Positions 56,319 through 64,000 of a DNA stretch of 64,000 nt are shown in pieces. How positions within the stretch are numbered: the first letter of the stretch is position 1; every line of letters starts with the position of its first letter. The stretch covers positions 2,507,501-2,571,500 of the forward strand of contig NZ_CP048411.1 of assembly GCF_019355055.1 (NCBI RefSeq), read 5' to 3'. The position numbers and the translations under genes were made by a program. The notes beneath the pieces are model-generated. The model was not told where the DNA came from and ran no database searches. It was given only the letters and a program-made list of their open reading frames with translations. The DNA is from Pseudomonas sp. MTM4 (GTDB taxonomy: Bacteria; Pseudomonadota; Gammaproteobacteria; Pseudomonadales; Pseudomonadaceae).

Positions 56319-58496
56319 TCAGCTCTGCTGCTTGAAGCGCTGGCGCCAGGCATGCAACAGCGGTTCGGTATAGCCGCTGGGCTGCTCGCGACCCTTGAAG
56401 ACTAGGTCACAGGCCGCCTGGAATGCAGCGGATTGTGCATAGTCGGCAGCCATCGGACGGTAGAGCGGATCGCCTGCGTTCTGCTGATCGACCACCTTGG
56501 CCATGCGCTCCAGGGTTTCGCGAACCTGGGCCTCGCCGACCACTCCGTGGTGCAGCCAGTTGGCCAGGTGCTGGCTAGAGATGCGCAGGGTGGCGCGGTC
56601 TTCCATCAGGCCGACATCGTGGATGTCCGGCACCTTGGAGCAACCGACGCCCTGCTCGACCCAGCGCACCACGTAGCCGAGGATGCCCTGGCAGTTATTG
56701 TCCAGTTCCTGCTGGATCGCCTCAGTGCTCCAGTTACGGTCCGTTGCCACCGGAATGGTCAGCAGATCATTGGTCAGCTGCTCGCGCTCGCTGGCCAGGT
56801 CGATCTTCTCCAGCTCGGCCTGTACCGCCTGCACGTCTACCTGGTGGTAGTGCAGTGCGTGCAGGGTGGCGCCGGTCGGCGACGGAACCCAGGCGGTGTT
56901 AGCGCCGGCTTTCGGGTGAGCGATCTTCTGCTCCAGCATGGCGGCCATCAGGTCCGGCATGGCCCACATGCCCTTGCCGATCTGCGCCTTGCCACGCAGG
57001 CCGCAGTTCAGGCCGACCAGCACGTTGTTGCGCTCGTAGGCCTGGATCCAGGCGGTGCCCTTCATGTCGCCTTTGCGCAGTACGGCGCCGGCTTCCATGA
57101 TGCTGTGCATCTCGTCGCCGGTGCGGTCGAGAAAGCCCGTGTTGATGAACGCCACGCGGTTCTGCGCAGCGCCGATGCAGGCCTTGAGGTTGACGCTGGT
57201 GCGGCGCTCCTCGTCCATGATGCCTACCTTGAGTGCATGGCGCGGCAGGCCGATCAGGTCTTCGACACGACCAAACAGCTCGTCGGCGAAGGCCACTTCG
57301 GCCGGGCCGTGCATTTTCGGTTTGACGATGTAGACGCTGCCGGTGCGCGAGTTACCCTTGCGCTGCAGGTCATGTTTGGCGATCAGACTGGTGACTACGC
57401 CGTCGAGGATGCCTTCCGGGATCTCGTGGCCTTCGCCGTCGATAATCGCCGGGTTGGTCATCAGGTGCCCGACGTTACGGATGAACAGCAGCGAGCGGCC
57501 GTGCAGCTTCAGACTGGAACCATCGACGGCGGTGTATTCGCGATCAGGATTGAGCTGGCGAGTCATTGCCCGGCCGCCCTTCTGGAAGGTATCGGTCAGA
57601 TCACCTTTCATCAGGCCCAGCCAGTTGCGGTAAACCAGCACCTTGTCGTCGGCATCGACGGCGGCGGTGGAATCTTCGCAGTCCATGATGGTGGTCACGG
57701 CGGATTCGATCAGCAGGTCCTTGACGCCCGCAGGGTCGGTCTGGCCGATAGGGCTGTTCGGATCGATCTGGATCTCGATGTGCAGGCCGTTGTTCTTCAG
57801 CAGTACGGCGGTGGGCTCGACGGCCTCGCCCTGATAGCCGAGAAACTTCTCCGGCTGCTTGAGGCCGGTGACGCTGCCGTTTTCCAGGGTGACCTTGAGC
57901 TGGCCATCCTGCACGCGGTAGTTGGTCGCATCGGCGTGGCTGCCTTCGGCCAGCGGTGCGGCCTGGTCGAGCACGTTGCGGGCGAAGGCGATGACCTTGG
58001 CACCGCGCACTTCGTTGTAGCCCGGGCCTTTCTGCGCGCCGTTCTCTTCGCTGATGGCGTCGGTGCCGTAGAGCGCGTCATACAGCGAGCCCCAGCGGGC
58101 GTTAGCGGCGTTCAGCGCGTAGCGGGCATTACCGATGGGCACCACCAGCTGCGGGCAGGCCTGGGTGGCGATCTCGCTGTCGACGTTGCTGGTGCTGATC
58201 TTCACCTCGCCCGGCTCGGGCTGCAGGTAGCCAATGGATTCGAGGAAGGCGCGGTAAGCCGGCATGTCGCTGATCGGGCCGGGGTTGCTGCGGTGCCAGT
58301 TGTCCAGCTCCACCTGCAGGCGGTCGCGCTCTGCCAGCAGTGCGCGGTTCTTCGGTGCCAGGTCGTGGACCAGCTGATCGAAGCCGCTCCAGAAGGCGGA
58401 GGCTTCTACGCCAGTGCCGGCCAGCACTTCGTCTTCGATGAAACGCTGCAGGTTGGCCGCAACTTGCAGGCGGCCCAGGGTTACACGCTCGGTCAT
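56319..58496 (-). CDS. glcB: Malate synthase G
   Basis: A 725-residue malate synthase of the G type, which condenses glyoxylate (from glycolate oxidation) with acetyl-CoA to malate. The start [20 protein letters not shown], the metal and glyoxylate site [19 protein letters not shown] (about 275-293), [14 protein letters not shown] and [20 protein letters not shown] are characteristic. It lies between glcG and the permease, completing the pathway to central metabolism. Confidence 0.97.
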   Translation of the reverse strand: MTERVTLGRLQVAANLQRFIEDEVLAGTGVEASAFWSGFDQLVHDLAPKNRALLAERDRLQVELDNWHRSNPGPISDMPAYRAFLESIGYLQPEPGEVKISTSNVDSEIATQACPQLVVPIGNARYALNAANARWGSLYDALYGTDAISEENGAQKGPGYNEVRGAKVIAFARNVLDQAAPLAEGSHADATNYRVQDGQLKVTLENGSVTGLKQPEKFLGYQGEAVEPTAVLLKNNGLHIEIQIDPNSPIGQTDPAGVKDLLIESAVTTIMDCEDSTAAVDADDKVLVYRNWLGLMKGDLTDTFQKGGRAMTRQLNPDREYTAVDGSSLKLHGRSLLFIRNVGHLMTNPAIIDGEGHEIPEGILDGVVTSLIAKHDLQRKGNSRTGSVYIVKPKMHGPAEVAFADELFGRVEDLIGLPRHALKVGIMDEERRTSVNLKACIGAAQNRVAFINTGFLDRTGDEMHSIMEAGAVLRKGDMKGTAWIQAYERNNVLVGLNCGLRGKAQIGKGMWAMPDLMAAMLEQKIAHPKAGANTAWVPSPTGATLHALHYHQVDVQAVQAELEKIDLASEREQLTNDLLTIPVATDRNWSTEAIQQELDNNCQGILGYVVRWVEQGVGCSKVPDIHDVGLMEDRATLRISSQHLANWLHHGVVGEAQVRETLERMAKVVDQQNAGDPLYRPMAADYAQSAAFQAACDLVFKGREQPSGYTEPLLHAWRQRFKQQS

Positions 58497-58519
58497 TAGA
58501 TGTTCTCCTTTTCCCTGAA

Positions 58520-58924
58520 TCAGTTGTTGACGGCGGCGACGCCCGCTTTAGCGACCTGCGCATCCTGCGTGGCGGTGACGCCGGAGACGCCGACCGAACC
58601 GATCACCTGACCATCGACGATCACCGGCACGCCGCCTTCCAGCGAGCAAACTACCGGGGCGGACAGGAAGGCGTTGCGGCCGCCGTTGACCATGTCCTCA
58701 TAGCCCTTAGTTTCGCGACGACCGACCGCGGCGCTGCGCGCCTTCTCGGTGGCGATGTAGGCGGCGATCGGCGCACAACCATCGAGACGCTCCAGGGCCA
58801 GCGGGTGGCCGCCGTCGTCGGCAACGACGATGGTCACGGCCCAGCCATTGTTCTGTGCTTCTGCACGGGCGGCGGCGAGGATGGCGGTGACTTCGGTCTG
58901 GGTCAGTACGGCTTTGGTTTTCAT
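58520..58924 (-). CDS. glcG: GlcG protein (heme-binding/HbpS-like family)
   Basis: A 134-residue protein of the GlcG/HbpS family: [40 protein letters not shown] and [20 protein letters not shown] are conserved. It is regularly found in glc operons but its role in glycolate oxidation is not known. It sits between glcF and glcB, 75 nt after glcF. Confidence 0.93.
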   Translation of the reverse strand: MKTKAVLTQTEVTAILAAARAEAQNNGWAVTIVVADDGGHPLALERLDGCAPIAAYIATEKARSAAVGRRETKGYEDMVNGGRNAFLSAPVVCSLEGGVPVIVDGQVIGSVGVSGVTATQDAQVAKAGVAAVNN

Positions 58925-58999
58925 CTCGATTCTCCTGTCTTCGTAATTCGTTTATTCACTGCGCTATCCGGAAACCGGTCGGCGTAGGGTGGGCCTGCT

Positions 59000-60217
59000 T
59001 TAGCTCATCGTCTCTTCGACAATCTCGATCCAATGCCGCACCGGTGTGCGACCGGCACCGTCGAGGTGGGTCTGACAGCCGATATTGGCGGTGACGATCA
59101 CTTCCGGTTTGCCACTTTCCAACGCGGTCAGCTTGTTGTCGCGCAACTGCTTGGATAGCTCAGGCTGGGTGATCGAGTAGCTGCCGGCCGAACCGCAGCA
59201 CAGATGCGCATCTGGCACCGCGGTGAGCTGGAAGCCCAGCCGGGTGAGCACGTCTTCGACCGCGCCATTCAGCTTTTGTGCATGTTGCAAGGTGCAGGGG
59301 CAATGGAACGCCATGCGCTTGTCGGCCTTGACGTTCAACCGCTCGAGTTCGGCGCTGCGCATGACCTCCACCAGGTCCTTGGCCAACGCACTGACTCGAG
59401 CAGCCTTGACCGCGTAAGCCGGGTCATCCCGCAGCAGATGGCCGTAATCCTTGATGAAGGCACCGCAACCACTCGCCGTCTGCACGATGGCTTCGGCGCC
59501 GCCTTCGATGGCGGGCCACCAGGCGTCGATGTTGCGCCGGGCACGGTCCAGTCCAGCCTGCTGGGCGTTCAGGTGGTAATCCACGGCGCCGCAGCAACCG
59601 GCCTCACGCGCCGCGCTGACGCTGATACCGAGGCGATCGAGCACACGGGCAGTAGCTGCATTGGTGTTTGGTGACAGGCTCGGTTGTACACAGCCTTCGA
59701 GCATCAACACGTGACGCGCATGCATGACCTGCGGGCGCGGCTTGGCCGGAGTGACCTGGCGCGGCATGTGCGCGCGTAATGTGGCTGGCATCAGCGGACG
59801 CAGCGCATTGCCGGCGCCAAGCAGCGCCTTGAAAAGGCCCGGACGCGGTATCACGTTGCGCAGACCGGTGCGTAGCAGGCGTTCGCCAGCCGAGCGCTGG
59901 ACCTGCTGCTCCATGAAGTCGCGGCCGATATCCAGCAGGTTGTGGTATTGCACGCCGGACGGGCAGGTAGTCTCGCAGTTGCGGCAGGTCAGGCAACGAT
60001 CCAGGTGCGTCTGGGTGCTTTCGGTGACTTCACCGCCTTCGAACATCTGCTTCATCAGGTAAATGCGCCCGCGCGGGCCATCGAGCTCATCACCCAGGAG
60101 CTGGTAGGTTGGGCAAGTGGCGTTGCAGAAACCACAGTGCACGCAAGAACGCAGAATGCTCTCGGCTTCCTCGGCACGCGGCAGCTTCTTCGCGGCTTCG
60201 CTGAGATTGGTTTGCAT
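59000..60217 (-). CDS. glcF: Glycolate oxidase iron-sulfur subunit
   Basis: A 405-residue subunit. Two [4Fe-4S] sites of the form CVHCGFCNATCP (about 25-36) and CLTCRNCETTCP (about 75-86) are followed by two CCG domains (EAGCCGAVDYHLNAQQAGLD and HLCCGSAGSYSITQPELS), giving the GlpC/GlcF architecture. It carries electrons from GlcD/GlcE to the quinone pool. The ATG at 60217 is set by the first residues MQTNLSE and lies one base after the glcE stop. Confidence 0.96.
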   Translation of the reverse strand: MQTNLSEAAKKLPRAEEAESILRSCVHCGFCNATCPTYQLLGDELDGPRGRIYLMKQMFEGGEVTESTQTHLDRCLTCRNCETTCPSGVQYHNLLDIGRDFMEQQVQRSAGERLLRTGLRNVIPRPGLFKALLGAGNALRPLMPATLRAHMPRQVTPAKPRPQVMHARHVLMLEGCVQPSLSPNTNAATARVLDRLGISVSAAREAGCCGAVDYHLNAQQAGLDRARRNIDAWWPAIEGGAEAIVQTASGCGAFIKDYGHLLRDDPAYAVKAARVSALAKDLVEVMRSAELERLNVKADKRMAFHCPCTLQHAQKLNGAVEDVLTRLGFQLTAVPDAHLCCGSAGSYSITQPELSKQLRDNKLTALESGKPEVIVTANIGCQTHLDGAGRTPVRHWIEIVEETMS

Positions 60218-60218
60218 A

Positions 60219-61277
60219 TCAGACCTCGGAATACATACGGCCGGGGTTGAAAATCCCCTGCGGGTCGAGTTGCGTCTTGAGCTGGCGGTGGTAACGCAGC
60301 AACGGCTCGCCCAATGGTTGGAACGGGCTGGCGGTGACACCGGCCGTGAAGCAGATGGCGTGACCGCCAACTTCGCCTGCGATTGCGCGGATGGTCTGCG
60401 CATCGGCATCGGATTTCAGCCAACGCTGAGCGCCCGCCCAGTCGATCAGCTGCTCGCCAGGGAGCGCCAATACAGGCGTATTGGTTGGCAGCGACAGGCG
60501 CCACAGCGGCCGCGCATCGGCGAAAAAGTTCAGCCGTTGTTCGCGCAGATCGTTCCAGTAGCTGGCGTCCAGAGGCTCGCCACCGATACGATCGCAGGCG
60601 GCATTGACCGAACCTTCACCGCCTTCAAGGCGTAGATGCAGCGCTTGGCCGTCATAGCTCGCGGCGGTAATGGGCACCGGTTGCTGGCCCCATTCGGCAA
60701 GCTTGAGGAGCGCGTGGTCAGCCGACATCTCGACACGCAGGTTGCGGCATAGGCGTGGCTTGGGCAGCACTTTCAGCGACACCTCGGTAAGCACGCCAAG
60801 GCAGCCAAAGCTGCCGGCCATCAGGCGCGACAGGTCATAGCCGGCGACGTTTTTCATCACCTCGCCACCGAAGCGCAAATGCTTGCCGTGACCGGTAATC
60901 ACCCGCGAACCCAGCACGAAATCGCGCACCGAGCCGGACCAGGGCCGACGTGGACCTGACAGACCGGCAGCGATCATGCCGCCGACCGTGGCGCCGTCGG
61001 TGAAATGCGGCGGCTCGCAAGGCAGCATCTGCCCAGCTTCGTCCAGGGCCGCTTCCAGCTCCGCCAGCGGCGTGCCGGCACGAGCCGTGATCACCAGCTC
61101 GGTCGGGTCATAGCTGACAATGCCGCGGTGCGTGCGGGTATCAAGCAACTCGCCCTCGACGGGACGACCGAGAAACGCTTTGCTACCACCACCCTGAATA
61201 CGCAGCGGAGTATTACTGGCCAACGCCTGGTTGACCTGATCGAGCAGCTGCTGGCTGTCGTCGAAGGAAACGGTCAT
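60219..61277 (-). CDS. glcE: Glycolate oxidase FAD-binding subunit GlcE
   Basis: A 352-residue FAD-binding type 4 subunit: PLRIQGGGSKAFLGRPVEGE (about 25-44), LPCEPPHFTDGATVGGMIAA and the GSFGCLGVLTEVSLKVLPKP segment. Its C-terminus QLDPQGIFNPGRMY is the usual VAO-family end. It works with GlcD and GlcF as one membrane-linked complex. The start at 61277 overlaps the glcD stop by one base (TGATG). Confidence 0.95.
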   Translation of the reverse strand: MTVSFDDSQQLLDQVNQALASNTPLRIQGGGSKAFLGRPVEGELLDTRTHRGIVSYDPTELVITARAGTPLAELEAALDEAGQMLPCEPPHFTDGATVGGMIAAGLSGPRRPWSGSVRDFVLGSRVITGHGKHLRFGGEVMKNVAGYDLSRLMAGSFGCLGVLTEVSLKVLPKPRLCRNLRVEMSADHALLKLAEWGQQPVPITAASYDGQALHLRLEGGEGSVNAACDRIGGEPLDASYWNDLREQRLNFFADARPLWRLSLPTNTPVLALPGEQLIDWAGAQRWLKSDADAQTIRAIAGEVGGHAICFTAGVTASPFQPLGEPLLRYHRQLKTQLDPQGIFNPGRMYSEV

Positions 61278-62776
61278 CAGAAGCGCTCCAATTCGGGGAA
61301 GGGCAACTGCCCGCCGTGCACATGCATGCCGCCGAATTCGGCGCAGCGGTGCAGGGTCGGAATGTTCTTGCCAGGGTTGAGCAGGCCGCTGGGATCGAAC
61401 GCTGCTTTTACAGCGTGGAACAGGGTCAGCTCGTCGGCATTGAACTGCGCGCACATCTGATTGATCTTTTCGCGGCCGACGCCGTGCTCACCCGTGATCG
61501 AACCACCGACCTTGACGCAGAGTTCGAGAATTTTGCCGCCCAATGCTTCAGCGCGTTCCAGCTCGCCTTCGGTATTGGCATCGAAGAGGATCAGCGGGTG
61601 CATATTGCCGTCACCAGCGTGAAACACGTTTGCTACGCGCAGACCATACTCGTCCGATAGATCGGAAATACCCTTAAGCACGCCCGGCAGCTCGCGACGT
61701 GGAATGGTGCCATCCATGCAGTAATAGTCCGGCGAGATACGCCCGACCGCCGGGAAGGCATTCTTGCGCCCGGCCCAGAACTTGACTCGCTCAGCTTCGT
61801 CCTTGGCCAGCCGCACTTCGGTGGCACCGGCCAGCTTGAGGACTTCGCTGACGCGCGCGCAGTCGTCAACTACGTCAGCCTCGACACCGTCCAGTTCGCA
61901 GAGCAGGATCGCCTCGGCATCCACCGGGTAACCGGCGCGGATGAAGTCCTCGGCCGCTCGGATCGAGAGGTTGTCCATCATCTCCAAGCCGCCGGGGATG
62001 ATGCCGGCAGCGATGATGTCGCCTACCGCACGCCCGGCCTTCTCCACCGAGTCGAACGCAGCCAGCAGGACCTTGGCCACTTGCGGCTTGGGCAGCAGTT
62101 TGACGGTCACTTCAGTGACGATCCCGAGCATGCCCTCGGAGCCGGTGAACAGCGCCAGTAGGTCGAAGCCGGGCGAATCCAGCGCATCGGAGCCGAGCAC
62201 CATGCGCTCACCTTCTACGGTGAGAATTTCCACCTTGAGCAGGTTGTGCACGGTCAAACCGTATTTCAGGCAGTGCACGCCACCCGCGTTCTCGGCAACG
62301 TTGCCGCCGATGGAGCAGGCGATCTGCGAGGAAGGATCGGGCGCGTAATAAAGGTCGAAGGGCGCCGCAGCCTGGGAAATCGCCAGATTGCGCACGCCGG
62401 GCTGGACGCGGGCGAAGCGACCGGCCGGGTCGACTTCGAGGATCTTGTTGAAACGCGCCATCACCAGCAGGATGCCCTGCTCCAACGGCAGCGCGCCGCC
62501 GGACAGACCGGTCCCGGCGCCACGAGCGACCACCGGCACGCCACGCTTGTGGGCCATCTTCAGCAGTGTTTCGACCTGCTCGATGCGTTCGGGCAATACC
62601 ACCAGCATCGGTGTGGTGCGGTAGGCGGACAAGCCATCGCACTCGTAGGGCTTCAGATCTTCGCCGCGATGGAGGATGTCCATGTCGGGCAGCTGCGCCT
62701 GCAACTCGGCGAGCAATGCCGCCTTGTCGACTTTGGGCAGTTCACCATCGACGCGTTCGTCGTAGAGGATATTCAT
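61277..62776 (-). CDS. glcD: Glycolate oxidase catalytic FAD subunit GlcD
   Basis: A 499-residue flavoprotein that oxidises glycolate to glyoxylate. FAD binding: VPVVARGAGTGLSGGALPLE (about 86-105) and CSIGGNVAENAGGVHCLKYG (about 152-171). The C-terminal metal/substrate part has NVFHAGDGNMHPLILFD and SITGEHGVGREK. The ATG at 62776 (MNILYDERVDG) is chosen because GlcD proteins start there; a start six codons upstream is possible. It is the first gene of the glc operon, facing glcC. Confidence 0.97.
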   Translation of the reverse strand: MNILYDERVDGELPKVDKAALLAELQAQLPDMDILHRGEDLKPYECDGLSAYRTTPMLVVLPERIEQVETLLKMAHKRGVPVVARGAGTGLSGGALPLEQGILLVMARFNKILEVDPAGRFARVQPGVRNLAISQAAAPFDLYYAPDPSSQIACSIGGNVAENAGGVHCLKYGLTVHNLLKVEILTVEGERMVLGSDALDSPGFDLLALFTGSEGMLGIVTEVTVKLLPKPQVAKVLLAAFDSVEKAGRAVGDIIAAGIIPGGLEMMDNLSIRAAEDFIRAGYPVDAEAILLCELDGVEADVVDDCARVSEVLKLAGATEVRLAKDEAERVKFWAGRKNAFPAVGRISPDYYCMDGTIPRRELPGVLKGISDLSDEYGLRVANVFHAGDGNMHPLILFDANTEGELERAEALGGKILELCVKVGGSITGEHGVGREKINQMCAQFNADELTLFHAVKAAFDPSGLLNPGKNIPTLHRCAEFGGMHVHGGQLPFPELERF

Positions 62777-62873
62777 GCAGTCGGTGCTCTTCATTGTTCA
62801 CCGCCAGCACGGCCAGCTGCGGTGGTTTGCCGCATCATCGGCCCGCCCCACCCCTTCGTCCATCGACAAAACC

Positions 62874-62888
62874 ACTGGTCCTACCAGT
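62874..62888. promoter_or_regulatory. GlcC operator candidate, site 1
   Basis: ACTGGTCCTACCAGT is a perfect palindrome around a CCT centre and fits the TGGT-N3-ACCA operator form known for FadR-type GntR regulators. It lies about 98 bp upstream of the glcD start. Confidence 0.7.
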
Positions 62889-62981
62889 TTCTTTCGAGAG
62901 TCTCTTGATGTTTCTAGCCAGAACGCCCGGATATCGGCGGTTTGCGCTTTTTTCCCGAGATCGGGGTTAGACTTTGGCCAA

Positions 62982-62995
62982 ACTGGTCCTACCAG
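62982..62995. promoter_or_regulatory. GlcC operator candidate, site 2
   Basis: ACTGGTCCTACCAG repeats site 1 exactly over its 13-bp core, CTGGTCCTACCAG, 108 bp away centre to centre. It lies 12 bp before the glcC start, where binding would block glcC expression itself. Confidence 0.7.
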
Positions 62996-63007
62996 ATGAG
63001 GAACTCC

Positions 63008-63778
63008 ATGCTGATCGAAAATACTCAGGAACGTCGTCAACTGGCTGACGTGGTCGCCGAGCGGATCGAACGCTTGATCGTCGATGGCGTGCTCAAGGTC
63101 GGCCAGGCGCTGCCGTCCGAGCGCCGCCTGTGCGAAAAGCTCGGCATCTCGCGCTCGGCTCTGCGCGAAGGGCTACGCGTGCTGCGTGGCCGCGGCATCA
63201 TCGAGACAGCACAGGGCCGTGGTTCGCACGTCGCCAAACTGTCCGGCGAACAGGATGCCAGCCCGCTGATGCACCTGTTCAACTCACAACCGCGAACGTT
63301 GTTCGACCTGCTCGAAGTACGCGCGCTGCTGGAAGGCGAGTCGGCACGGCTGGCGGCGCTGCGCGGCACCGACGCCGATTTCATCCTGCTACGCCGCCGT
63401 TACGAGGAAATGCTCGCCGCACACACCGAAGAGGCCGCCGATCCCCGCGAGCATGCGCGCCTCGATCACGCCTTCCATCTGGCGGTCAGCGAGGCCTCGC
63501 ACAATCCGGTGCTGGTGCATACGCTGCAGTCGTTGACCGACCTGATGCTGTCCACCGTCTTCGCCTCGGTGAACAACCTCTACCATCGCCCCATGCAGAA
63601 GCGGCAGATCGACCGGCAGCATTCGCGGCTGTTCCATGCCATCACCGAACGTCTGCCGGACCAGGCCCAACGCGCAGCCCGCGACCACATCCACAGCATT
63701 CGCGACAACCTCAAGGAAATCGAGCAGGAAGAGCAGCGACTGGTGCGGGCGACGATGCGGCTGGAGGGGTGGACCTAA
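63008..63778 (+). CDS. glcC: GlcC, GntR/FadR-family regulator of glycolate genes
   Basis: A 256-residue FadR-type GntR regulator: winged helix-turn-helix (about 9-80, LADVVAERIERLIVDGVLKV, LPSERRLCEKLGISRSALRE) and an all-helical FCD ligand domain (about 95-235) with the metal-binding pattern Asp/His (LDHAFHLAVSEASHNPVL and later His). In E. coli GlcC activates the glc operon in response to glycolate. The ATG at 63008 has GAGGAA at 62998-63003; an ATG four codons upstream overlaps this site and is less likely. Confidence 0.93.
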   Translation: MLIENTQERRQLADVVAERIERLIVDGVLKVGQALPSERRLCEKLGISRSALREGLRVLRGRGIIETAQGRGSHVAKLSGEQDASPLMHLFNSQPRTLFDLLEVRALLEGESARLAALRGTDADFILLRRRYEEMLAAHTEEAADPREHARLDHAFHLAVSEASHNPVLVHTLQSLTDLMLSTVFASVNNLYHRPMQKRQIDRQHSRLFHAITERLPDQAQRAARDHIHSIRDNLKEIEQEEQRLVRATMRLEGWT

Positions 63779-64000
63779 AAGCAGCGGCTGTATGCCGGGC
63801 CACGTATCGGTTCGGCTGGCTTTACGTCCGATCGTCGGGTCGGTGAAGCGTGACCCGACCTACAGGACCGTAGCCTGAATTAGCCGAAGGCGTAATCCGG
63901 GTTTCCGAAGGCGTAACCCAACGAGCAAGCTCATAACGGCCACACCCACGAACACCACGGCCAGCCTTCCAGCGTTCCTTTCTTGCTAGACTCCCGCCTC
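63779..64000. repeat. Gene-free right edge with CCGAAGGCGTAA repeats
   Basis: No gene is seen in the last 222 nt. CCGAAGGCGTAATCC (63880-63894) and CCGAAGGCGTAACCC (63906-63920) are near-identical and 26 bp apart. A GTCGGGTC/GACCCGAC inverted repeat lies near 63833-63858. Both are types of extragenic repeat that are common in Pseudomonas. Confidence 0.6.

Noticed and set aside
56433..58499. 688-codon plus-strand frame opposite malate synthase G
   Set aside because: It mirrors glcB codon by codon; the opposite strand has every malate synthase G motif.

Overview
The window looks like the chromosome of a GC-rich gammaproteobacterium of the genus Pseudomonas sensu lato, most likely the P. stutzeri group (Stutzerimonas). 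The reasons are the gene complement and order: pauR-like, dadA and lrp; radC-coaBC-dut-algC-argB; pyrE, crc, rph, yicC, gmk, rpoZ, spoT, ridA; and HU, rubredoxin reductase, rubredoxin and glcG-F-E-D with glcC. As I remember it, this order matches the P. aeruginosa chromosome around PA5300-PA5356. The algC gene with a membrane-anchored N-terminus and the crc gene are also typical of Pseudomonas. I saw no rRNA, tRNA, CRISPR array, transposase or prophage.

Layout. 1-4.5 kb: D-amino acid and polyamine catabolism (pauR-like, ridA-like, dadA, divergent lrp, PauB-like oxidase). 4.6-13.6 kb: accessory housekeeping genes (PLD-family lipoprotein, a secreted protein, DUF962 protein, a chemoreceptor with an unusual C-terminal sensor, 3-hydroxyacyl-CoA dehydrogenase, thioesterase, membrane protein, radC). 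13.7-27.4 kb: core genes for CoA synthesis, nucleotide metabolism, exopolysaccharide precursor, arginine, catabolite repression, RNA processing and the stringent response. 27.4-31 kb: a CHASE2 adenylate cyclase convergent with an OmpA lipoprotein/FecR pair.

31.4-45.4 kb is the most interesting region. It is a one-strand run of 14 genes: a sulfonate/nitrate-type ABC importer, a GntR/UTRA regulator, a flavoprotein resembling the alpha subunit of dissimilatory APS reductase (AprA), a short AprB-like ferredoxin, a HEAT-repeat protein, a 7Fe-type ferredoxin, a small exported protein, a DUF971 protein, a YeiH-type putative sulfate exporter, an Fpr-like ferredoxin reductase, an Mrp/ApbC-type Fe-S carrier and a divergent FtsH-like protease. 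A sigma-54-like promoter stands before it, a perfect 16-bp palindrome precedes the regulator gene, and a related near-palindrome lies in the middle of the run. A strong terminator closes it. I infer an uncharacterised redox pathway for a sulfur compound, carrying its own electron-transfer and Fe-S maturation genes.

45.5-51.2 kb: two TPM-domain proteins and LemA, then a glutarate module (CoA transferase, glutaryl-CoA dehydrogenase, divergent LysR regulator). 51.2-51.9 kb: a gene-free block of hairpins and an octanucleotide tandem repeat. 51.9-54.2 kb: SCP2-like protein, HU, rubredoxin reductase and a 55-residue rubredoxin. 54.4-63.8 kb: a complete glycolate locus (permease, malate synthase G, GlcG, GlcF, GlcE, GlcD) on the minus strand with divergent glcC and two identical operator-like palindromes between them.

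Limits: all gene names rest on motif reading and memory of the families; no database search or alignment was run.
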